This document shows positions 1-5,616 of a stretch of 6,269 nucleotides of DNA, in pieces. The DNA comes from Chitinophagaceae bacterium (lineage in GTDB: Bacteria > Bacteroidota > Bacteroidia > Chitinophagales > Chitinophagaceae): positions 1 through 6,269 of the forward strand of contig DOMR01000264.1 of the NCBI GenBank assembly GCA_003509845.1, in the 5' to 3' direction. A model generated the notes under the pieces. It was not told where the DNA came from. It did no database searches and saw only the letters and a list, made by a program, of their open reading frames with translations. How positions within the stretch are numbered: the first letter of the stretch is position 1; the number at the start of each line of letters is the position of its first letter. Made by a program: the position numbers and the translations under genes.

Positions 1-780
1 TTTGCCTGATTTCAAAACATCTTTTGAAAAACGATCGCGTACCGAAATAAATTCTGAAGTGGCAACTACTTTTTCAGCCATATGTGCTGGTATAAATAAA
101 ACGCCTTCTCTTTCAGATAAAACCAAATCGCCAGGCATGACGATGGCGCCACCAATTTTTATGGGTCCATTGAGTCCTATTAATACTACTTCTTCCAAAA
201 ATGAGGGATGAAAGTCACGTACATAGGCGTTAAATCCTTTTAGTTGCGATAATCCTGACAAATCCCGAGCAGCGCCGTCAAAAATAACACCATTGCCAGT
301 TTTGTTGAATATAGATGCCCCTAAATTATCACCTATTAATGTGCCTTGCGCTATTTTACCAAATGCTTCAGCAACATAAACATCTCCTTTTTGTAAAATT
401 TGAATTGGCCAAGCATTCGTGTTGCCAGTTCGGCCTTCTTTTTTACCACGCTCTTTAATAAGTGCTTCAATATCCGGACGAGTAGGGCTGTACTTTGCAG
501 TAACCGCCCTGCCTACTACTGGTACATCATCATGTACCATTTTCCAATTTCCTTCAAACTGATTATTGTATCCTTCGTTATGAAGTACTTGCCAAGCTTC
601 TTCGATGCCAATTTTTTTTGCTCTAGCAATTAATGCGTCACTTATTTTAGGGCGACCATCTTCAAACCTTTCTCCTTTCCAATTGGAGGTTAGATATTCT
701 AATTCCGTTTTTGGAAATAATTGGGCTTGGGTAAAATAAAATGAACCTGTCAATAGTAATAATAATCCTATTTTTTTCAT
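1..780 (-). CDS. Exported RraA-fold protein (aldolase-like), C-terminus cut by window edge
   Basis: The reading frame is open from the ATG at 780 to the left edge (260 residues seen, no stop), so the C-terminus is missing. Residues 1-19 form a Sec signal peptide: MKK, a Leu-rich core, and probable cleavage after Thr-Gln-Ala. The RraA fold follows, with GDNL at 150-153, FDGAARD at 167-173 and a PGD/EGVLFIP segment at 216-231. In class II 4-hydroxy-4-methyl-2-oxoglutarate aldolases of this fold, the Arg-Asp pair (here R172, D173) binds the 2-oxo acid and the divalent metal, and both residues are kept. Such proteins are often mislabelled dimethylmenaquinone methyltransferase or RNase E inhibitor. 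An exported RraA protein cannot be an RNase E regulator. Retro-aldol or decarboxylase activity on a 2-oxo acid is the best inference; the substrate is unknown. It is the last visible gene of the leftward cluster, 13 bp after the PLP enzyme, with an AAGGA only 3 nt before the ATG as a weak ribosome site. Confidence 0.88.
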   Translation of the reverse strand, partial: MKKIGLLLLLTGSFYFTQAQLFPKTELEYLTSNWKGERFEDGRPKISDALIARAKKIGIEEAWQVLHNEGYNNQFEGNWKMVHDDVPVVGRAVTAKYSPTRPDIEALIKERGKKEGRTGNTNAWPIQILQKGDVYVAEAFGKIAQGTLIGDNLGASIFNKTGNGVIFDGAARDLSGLSQLKGFNAYVRDFHPSFLEEVVLIGLNGPIKIGGAIVMPGDLVLSEREGVLFIPAHMAEKVVATSEFISVRDRFSKDVLKSGK

Positions 781-793
781 AATTCCTTTTAAT

Positions 794-2023
794 TTATTTA
801 GATGCGCTTTGTAAAACTTCTTTTAATCTTTTAGCAACAAGTTTATCTTCGCCTTCTTGTAATGACCAAGCCGTCATGCCAATATTATCTTTGCCGCCTA
901 CTGATTCAATGGAAGGATTTCCGTTGCGTAAATCCAAACGTAATTGTTCCCCTGTTTTACTAATCTTATTGTAATCCAATGAAATGTTTAAAGTAGGTGT
1001 AACATTTCCTAGTACAGGTGTTGAAATTGTTGTTGTAACACCTGGCACTGATTCTGCAGCAGCTTGTATTTTTTTGATTCGATCTAAAAAGATAAGCGCT
1101 TCTGCATCATGGTCAATTTTTACAAATTCTTCCACGGCAACAAGCATACCTAATATTTCTTCTTTGTTTACTTTCATCCCACGACCAATGGTTTCTCCAC
1201 GAGGAGGCATTGATAAACGGGCTGCTTTGATCAAATCTTTTTTACCCATTAATAAACCAGCACTTTGAGGTCCTCTTAATGCTTTACCACCTGAGATGGC
1301 AACAAAGTCAAAACCCATTTCATTAAAGCGCCAAAGGTTGCTAACTGGAGGGACATCAGCAGCAATGTCAATCGTAGTAGGAATACCATATTGCTTTCCA
1401 ATCGCTACCCATTCTTCATGTTGTATTTGTCCTCTATCAGATTGCACATGTAAAAAATGCATAGCTGCTGTATTTTTATTGATGGCCTTTTTCAATTCTT
1501 CCACAGTTTCCACCACTACAATTCTAACGCCAGTGTTGGTTAATGCTTGATTGTAACCAATGGCATGTGCTTTTTGACAAATAACTTCCGTTTTCATTCC
1601 TGTGCCATCCAATTTAGGAAGTGCTCTTACTTTAACTGGATCAAGTCCGGTTAAAATACCAGCCATGCCTAAGGTTAAAGCAGCAAAAGCGCCACTTGTA
1701 ACAACGACTGATTCAGCCCTTGTGATTTCTGCTAATCTTTCACCCACTTTGTCTTGTAATTCATCTAGCATACAAAATTTATGGGAAGCTTGTCTTATAG
1801 CTTCTACGGTTGCAGGGCGCATTAGTGACGCAGTCATTGCGGTATAAGTACCAGCAGCATTAATAAATGTTCGAACGCCTAATTCAGCGAATAAATCACG
1901 CTTCATGGCTGCGGCTAATGGGGTTGCCATTGGTGCTGCATTAGCAGTTGAAAATCCACCTACAATTGATGCACCCGCAAGCGGTGTGATGGAAATATAT
2001 TTTAAAAGGTCTCTACGTTTCAT
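794..2023 (-). CDS. Exported SelA/DgaE-like PLP-dependent enzyme (probable ammonia-lyase type)
   Basis: This 409-residue fold-type I PLP enzyme belongs to the family of bacterial selenocysteine synthase (SelA) and D-glucosaminate-6-phosphate ammonia-lyase (DgaE). Visible landmarks are a cofactor-phosphate loop TSGAFAAL (109-116), the Asp that should pair with the pyridine nitrogen (D219 in IDIAAD) and the Schiff-base lysine K247 in SGGKALRGPQSAG, all in family order. The N-terminus has a Tat-like signal: KRRDLLK at 2-8, a hydrophobic stretch, then cleavage near Ala-Asn-Ala (28-30). Tat export would suit an enzyme that folds around PLP in the cytoplasm. There is no selA/selB context, so selenium transfer is unlikely. 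Alpha,beta-elimination of a 2-amino-3-hydroxy acid to a 2-oxo acid is the better inference, supported by two RidA domains encoded just upstream. It lies 18 bp after the RidA gene and 13 bp before the RraA-like gene. The ATG at 2023 is chosen because the signal begins there. Confidence 0.9.
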   Translation of the reverse strand: MKRRDLLKYISITPLAGASIVGGFSTANAAPMATPLAAAMKRDLFAELGVRTFINAAGTYTAMTASLMRPATVEAIRQASHKFCMLDELQDKVGERLAEITRAESVVVTSGAFAALTLGMAGILTGLDPVKVRALPKLDGTGMKTEVICQKAHAIGYNQALTNTGVRIVVVETVEELKKAINKNTAAMHFLHVQSDRGQIQHEEWVAIGKQYGIPTTIDIAADVPPVSNLWRFNEMGFDFVAISGGKALRGPQSAGLLMGKKDLIKAARLSMPPRGETIGRGMKVNKEEILGMLVAVEEFVKIDHDAEALIFLDRIKKIQAAAESVPGVTTTISTPVLGNVTPTLNISLDYNKISKTGEQLRLDLRNGNPSIESVGGKDNIGMTAWSLQEGEDKLVAKRLKEVLQSASK

Positions 2024-2041
2024 GATATTTAGTTTTAATTT

Positions 2042-2515
2042 TTAGTTTGCAATTGCAATACAATCCATTTCAACCAATGAGTTTCCTGGAACACCACCAT
2101 AGGTAGCAACGGTTGTTCTTACTGGTGGTTTTGGTCCAAAGCGGCCTTTGAATACTTCATTCATTTGTTTGTAATCACCTAGGTCAGCTAAGTATACATT
2201 TACTTTTAAAACTTTTTCCATAGAGGAACCCGCTTTGATCAACTCTTTCTCTAATTCTTTTAGTACATGATCCGTATGTGCTTTAATGTCTCCTTCAAAA
2301 TGCGCCCCTTTTCCTGCAACAAACACCATTCCTGCAAATTTAGTTGCACCTGAAAATAATGGAACGTCTTGGTCCATTTGAACATTAAATACTTCTTTTC
2401 CATTTTCATCCACACCAGAATTTGGTGTTGCATTTGCAGCAACACTAGCGCCAGTAATTCCTAAGAATCCAGCAAACATTTTTTTAAAAATAGATCGGCG
2501 GTTTTGAGGTTTCAT
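2042..2515 (-). CDS. RidA/YjgF/UK114-family protein with Tat-like signal
   Basis: The protein has 157 residues; the RidA domain occupies about 45-157 and the rest is an N-terminal export signal. Residues 5-12 read NRRSIFKK, a twin-arginine motif, followed by a hydrophobic segment and an Ala-Asn-Ala cleavage site near 27-29. The domain shows LFSGATKFAGMVFVAGKG (53-70), KVNVYLADL (104-112), PPVRTTV (130-136) and VEMDCIAI (148-155). R133 and E149 align with the Arg105 and Glu120 positions of E. coli RidA, the residues that bind the substrate carboxylate and position water. RidA proteins hydrolyse reactive enamine/imine intermediates, such as 2-aminoacrylate, released by PLP enzymes, and most are cytoplasmic. 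Its place directly before a Tat-signal PLP enzyme suggests it works on that enzyme's product outside the cytoplasm (inference). No Shine-Dalgarno site is visible; the leader is A/T only. Confidence 0.9.
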   Translation of the reverse strand: MKPQNRRSIFKKMFAGFLGITGASVAANATPNSGVDENGKEVFNVQMDQDVPLFSGATKFAGMVFVAGKGAHFEGDIKAHTDHVLKELEKELIKAGSSMEKVLKVNVYLADLGDYKQMNEVFKGRFGPKPPVRTTVATYGGVPGNSLVEMDCIAIAN

Positions 2516-2539
2516 TTTTTTAAATTTTATATTATTAAT

Positions 2540-4105
2540 TTATTTAAGTTCCACAATCATTTCAATTTCAACAGAAATATTATTAGGGAGTGCAGCAACT
2601 CCTAATGCGGAGCGTGCGTGCTTTCCTCTTTCTCCAAAAACTTCCACCATTAAATTGGAAAATCCATTCATCACCGCAGGCTGTTGTACAAAGGCAGGAT
2701 CTGAATTTACCAATCCAAGCACTTTAACAATACGTTTAACTTTGTTTAAATCACCGATATATGATTTTAATGTAGACAGCATTGAAATTCCGGTAAGTCT
2801 TGCAGCTGCAGCGCCTTCTTCAATAGTTACATCTTTTCCTAAATGGCCATACATTTGTCCGCCCCCAGGTTTGTCAGGGCCATGACCAGATAAGTAAACT
2901 AATTTTCCTACTTGAACTTGCTTCAAATAATTAGCAATCGGCGGAACCACAGGGATTAAAGTGATATTTAATTTTTTAATTCTTTCTTCTGGATTTACTT
3001 CCATAGGGTCATTTGAGAAAGCCAAACAAACAGGCGCATTAATTTTCATGTCCTGATTGGTGTTCGTTAATTTTCCGGTAGCATCATCAAATGAAAATAT
3101 TTGCACCTTATCGTCATTTTGACTTGCAACAAAAACAAAATTACCCAATGGGGCGAAACTAAAATTTCTTGGTTTTTCTGCTACGGGTTGGTGATACATT
3201 TTCGTAAGCAACCCATTTTCGCCAATTTTAAAAATGGTCAATTCGTTACTCGTCACTCTATTAGTGGAAATTAACCATTTGCCACTTGGGGAGATATGAA
3301 TGTCACCACTTCCTTTGGACGCTTTGGTACTTGATGTATCTGCTACAATGGATTGAATTTTATTAAACTTATTTTGGTCAATTGCAAAAACATCTACAGT
3401 GCCCGACATTTCATTTATTAAATAGCCATGCTTGCCTGTGGCATCAAAAACAAAATGTCTTGGACCGTTTCCTGGCGTGATTGAAATGGCAGTATAGTTT
3501 TCGTCCAATAATCCATCCGCGTATATTTTATGCTGATATATTTTATCGCCACCTAAATCAGTGACTAATAAATAGGAGTGATCCAAACTTAAAACAACAT
3601 TATGGGCGTGTGAAGCTTCTTGTCTTGCTTTATCAATACTTGATCCATTGTATTTTATTTCTTGTGCAATGGGGAGTAATGCCCCGTCCTCACTTGTTTT
3701 AAAAACACTTAAACTCCCCGAAGTATAATTAGCAGTATATACTGTTTTACTTTCGGAACGATAAGTAATAAAACAAGGACCAGCTCCCTTAATGGCGGAG
3801 TTATTAATTTTTTCAAATTCATTATTGCTATTTAGCTTATATGAATTTACAGAGGAGGCATCTTTTGATCCTTCAGAAACGGCATACATTAATTTACCTT
3901 CATTTGCTAAAGTTAAATAAGAGGCATTTGCATTTTCCTTGGTATATAACAAACTCGGTTTTCCTGTAACTGCGTTTACAGAATATACTTCAATACCTGG
4001 GTTTCCTTTTTTTGTGTAGGAGCCAACTACCAATTGATATTGATTGGTGTCGGCAGGTGAAAAGTTAAGTAAGTTGGTTACTAATAGTGTGGCAATAAAA
4101 TTCAT
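2540..4105 (-). CDS. Lactonase-like beta-propeller fused to a C-terminal RidA-like domain
   Basis: This 521-residue protein has two domains. Residues about 22-364 form a seven-bladed propeller of the lactonase/6-phosphogluconolactonase (Pgl, YbhE-type) family: LVVGSYT (25-31), SHAHNVV (165-171), GPRHFVF (214-220), NEMSGTV (231-237), GDIHISPSGKWL (267-278) ending in TNR (281-283), and a closing INAPVCLAF strand (355-363). His166, His168, Arg216 and His270 are the conserved polar positions. After about five linker residues, 369-521 form a RidA-superfamily domain of the type with PEER near its start (372-375), VYLSGHGP (403-410), RIVKVLGLVNS (458-468) and HARSALGVAALP (496-507). R498 and E513 take the RidA active-site positions. 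The N-terminus is hydrophobic but lacks basic residues, so export is uncertain. An in-frame TAA four codons upstream fixes the ATG at 4105. The likely role is hydrolysis of a sugar lactone plus imine/enamine handling. It is the first gene of the leftward cluster. Confidence 0.88.
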   Translation of the reverse strand: MNFIATLLVTNLLNFSPADTNQYQLVVGSYTKKGNPGIEVYSVNAVTGKPSLLYTKENANASYLTLANEGKLMYAVSEGSKDASSVNSYKLNSNNEFEKINNSAIKGAGPCFITYRSESKTVYTANYTSGSLSVFKTSEDGALLPIAQEIKYNGSSIDKARQEASHAHNVVLSLDHSYLLVTDLGGDKIYQHKIYADGLLDENYTAISITPGNGPRHFVFDATGKHGYLINEMSGTVDVFAIDQNKFNKIQSIVADTSSTKASKGSGDIHISPSGKWLISTNRVTSNELTIFKIGENGLLTKMYHQPVAEKPRNFSFAPLGNFVFVASQNDDKVQIFSFDDATGKLTNTNQDMKINAPVCLAFSNDPMEVNPEERIKKLNITLIPVVPPIANYLKQVQVGKLVYLSGHGPDKPGGGQMYGHLGKDVTIEEGAAAARLTGISMLSTLKSYIGDLNKVKRIVKVLGLVNSDPAFVQQPAVMNGFSNLMVEVFGERGKHARSALGVAALPNNISVEIEMIVELK

Positions 4106-4159
4106 AGCAATCGTTTATATTTTGAATCAAAAATTAATGAATAAAACGCATATTTTGTT

Positions 4160-4183
4160 GTGTATAACTCATATTTTATACAC
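4160..4183. repeat. Perfect 8-bp inverted repeat, candidate operator or weak terminator
   Basis: GTGTATAA (4160-4167) is repeated in exact inverse as TTATACAC (4176-4183) around an 8-bp spacer, giving arm centres 16 bp apart. Seven T residues (4184-4190) follow on the plus strand. It lies 55-78 bp upstream of the leftward start codon and 171 bp or more upstream of the rightward one. The dyad fits a dimeric regulator site, for example for a sugar-responsive repressor. The hairpin-plus-T shape also resembles an intrinsic terminator, but the stem is AT-rich and no plus-strand gene precedes it in this window. The sequence symmetry is certain; the function is inferred. Confidence 0.45.
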
Positions 4184-4281
4184 TTTTTTTAAATAGGCTT
4201 TGATTAAGGACATCTTCTATAGAATTTCGCATGGTAAATTTTGGGATAAGCGGTATTCTAAAAAATATTTTATTCAAGCAA

Positions 4282-4311
4282 TTGATTTCATTTTCAAAAT
4301 GTGTAGCTTTC
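4282..4311 (+). promoter_or_regulatory. Candidate Bacteroidota promoter (-33 TTG, -7 TAGCTTTC) for the amidohydrolase gene
   Basis: TTG at 4282-4284 is followed after 19 bp by TAGCTTTC at 4304-4311, matching seven of eight positions of the Bacteroidota primary sigma -7 element TAnnTTTG at a usual spacing. Transcription would begin a few bases downstream, leaving a leader of about 35-40 nt before the ATG at 4354. A start there excludes the open frame back to 4231 from the protein. Short AT-rich motifs arise by chance, so this is a candidate only. Confidence 0.35.
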
Positions 4312-4353
4312 CTATATCAAAAACGATTTTCTTATTATTTAAATTTAATTTAT

Positions 4354-5607
4354 ATGAAAAAGCAGTATGCACTTTTATTAGGGTTGCTTGTATTTAGCAT
4401 AGGTGTATTCGCCCAGAATACAGGACCCATATATGATGTATTAGTTAAGGGCGGGCATGTGATTGACGCGAAAAATGGCATTGATGGTATCATGGATATA
4501 GCCATTAAACAAGGTAAAATATTTAAAGTTGATAAAAATTTAAATGCAAAAGATGCAAAACAAGTGGTGGATGCTGCTGGCTTAATAGTGGCACCTGGCT
4601 TAATTGATTTGCATGCGCATGTATTTGCGGGTACACAACCAGATCATTATTTAAGTGATGGCTTAAGTGCCTTAATGCCTGATGGTTATACATTTAGAGT
4701 AGGGGTAACTACTGTGGTGGATTGTGGCGGTGCAGGTTGGAAAAATTTTGCCACTTTTAAGAAAAATGTAATTGATGTATCTCAAACTAGGGTGTTGTCT
4801 TTTTTAAATATTGTTGGTGAAGGAATGCGTGGTGGAAATTACGAACAGGATTTGGCCGAGATGAATGCTAAATTTGCTGCAAGTGCTGCGAAACAATACA
4901 GTGATTATATTGTAGGGTTTAAACTAGCCCATTTTAATGGAGAAGATTGGACGCCTACTGATCGTGTTGTGGAAGCAGGGAATTTAGCAAAACTACCTGT
5001 GATCATTGATTTTGGTGGATCCAAACCTAATTTACCCATTCAAGATTTATTTTTTAAACATTTAAGACCAGGTGATATTTATACCCATACTTATGCTGCG
5101 CTAGGGGGTGCTCGTGAAGAAATTGTTGATGAGAAAAATATCCTAAAACCATTTGTATTAGAGGCACAAAAAAGAGGAATCATTTTTGATGTGGGTTATG
5201 GTGGGGCAAGTTTTAATTATTCACAAGCAATACCAGCGTTGAAAGCAGGCCTATATCCAAACACCATAAGTACTGACCTTCATACGGGTAGTATGAACAC
5301 TTCTATGAAGGATCAATTAAGTGTCATGTCAAAGTTTTTGAATATGGGTATGTCATTGGTGGAAGTTATCAAGGCGAGTACTTGGAAACCTGCACAGGTA
5401 ATAAACCGTCCATTATTAGGAAATTTATCTGAAGGTTCCGAAGCGGATATTGCCATCTTTAATGTTAGAAAAGGCAACTTTGGATTTTATGATAAAACCG
5501 GATTCAAATTAAAGGGTACTGAAAAACTTGAGTGTGAAGTTACAATCAAGGGTGGCAAAGTACTATTTGATTTAAACGGACTAGCGAATCCTATTTATGT
5601 AAAATAA
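4354..5607 (+). CDS. Secreted amidohydrolase/deacetylase-family metallohydrolase
   Basis: The protein has 417 residues. The ATG at 4354 is chosen over upstream in-frame starts because it opens a clear Sec signal peptide (MKK, hydrophobic core, cleavage after Val-Phe-Ala at 20) and follows an A/T-only leader of Bacteroidota style. The mature part is an amidohydrolase-superfamily TIM barrel with flanking beta-sandwich, of the COG3964-like group often misnamed dihydroorotase. Visible metal-site residues are H87-A-H89 on strand 1, K190 (expected carboxylated bridge) in GFKLAH, H245 in IYTHTY on strand 6 and the catalytic D308 in STDLHTG on strand 8. The strand-5 position that normally carries a His ligand reads Asp (D219 in VIIDFG). 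Studied relatives hydrolyse acyl esters or amides of small 2-hydroxy or 2-amino acids, and some sit beside SelA-like PLP enzymes, as here across the divergent promoter region. N- or O-deacetylation is the likely reaction; the substrate is unknown. Confidence 0.9.
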   Translation: MKKQYALLLGLLVFSIGVFAQNTGPIYDVLVKGGHVIDAKNGIDGIMDIAIKQGKIFKVDKNLNAKDAKQVVDAAGLIVAPGLIDLHAHVFAGTQPDHYLSDGLSALMPDGYTFRVGVTTVVDCGGAGWKNFATFKKNVIDVSQTRVLSFLNIVGEGMRGGNYEQDLAEMNAKFAASAAKQYSDYIVGFKLAHFNGEDWTPTDRVVEAGNLAKLPVIIDFGGSKPNLPIQDLFFKHLRPGDIYTHTYAALGGAREEIVDEKNILKPFVLEAQKRGIIFDVGYGGASFNYSQAIPALKAGLYPNTISTDLHTGSMNTSMKDQLSVMSKFLNMGMSLVEVIKASTWKPAQVINRPLLGNLSEGSEADIAIFNVRKGNFGFYDKTGFKLKGTEKLECEVTIKGGKVLFDLNGLANPIYVK

Positions 5608-5616
5608 ATTTATTTT
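5601..5616. repeat. 16-bp perfect palindrome over two convergent stop codons
   Basis: AAAATAAATTTATTTT is its own reverse complement. It holds the TAA of the rightward gene (5605-5607) and the TAA of the leftward gene (5610-5612) placed symmetrically. As RNA it could form at most a short all-A/U stem, so it is a poor terminator. No better terminator is visible between the two genes, which are 2 bp apart. Facing AAA-TAA gene ends in AT-rich DNA could create it by chance. Confidence 0.3.

Larger units (their letters stand above)
1..4105 (-). other. Probable four-gene operon (lactonase-RidA, RidA, PLP enzyme, RraA-like)
   Basis: Four leftward genes are separated by only 24, 18 and 13 bp, with no hairpin plus T-run in the gaps and no opposing gene between them, so co-transcription from upstream of 4105 is the simplest reading. 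The 3' end of the unit lies outside the window. The set combines an enamine-generating type of enzyme with two enamine-scavenging domains, which supports a shared pathway. The operon call rests on spacing and function, not on a confirmed promoter. Confidence 0.75.
4106..4353. other. Divergent intergenic region with leaders of both transcription units
   Basis: This 248-bp AT-rich stretch separates the leftward cluster from the rightward amidohydrolase gene. It contains one perfect inverted repeat (4160-4183) nearer the leftward start and one candidate rightward promoter (4282-4311). I found no tRNA, riboswitch-like fold or credible small gene. The rightward reading frame stays open back to 4231, but the translation there (41 residues) resembles no domain and would bury the signal peptide, so I treat it as untranslated. 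No convincing leftward Bacteroidota promoter was found. Confidence 0.7.

Noticed and set aside
794..2023. True selenocysteine synthase (selA)
   Set aside because: The protein has a Tat-like export signal, no selB or tRNA-Sec nearby, and an SGGK lysine motif with neighbours that fit the DgaE-like ammonia-lyase branch better.
400..2885. Plus-strand open frames opposite the leftward genes (for example 400-633, 984-1268, 1296-1550, 1602-1847, 2655-2885)
   Set aside because: They are antisense to well-supported genes, show low-complexity Ser/Thr/Ile-rich translations, and resemble no family.
2540..3004. Separate RidA gene starting at the internal ATG (residue 368 of the fusion)
   Set aside because: There is no stop, gap or ribosome site before it and the propeller frame reads straight through. 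An internal start remains possible but unsupported.
4106..4200. Leftward Bacteroidota promoter for the four-gene cluster
   Set aside because: The best -7 match on the minus strand (TAATTTTT, 4136-4129) has no TTG at a suitable distance, so no promoter is called.
4231..4353. In-frame N-terminal extension of the metallohydrolase (41 residues)
   Set aside because: It has no recognisable domain, would place the signal peptide internally, and the candidate promoter at 4282-4311 lies inside it.
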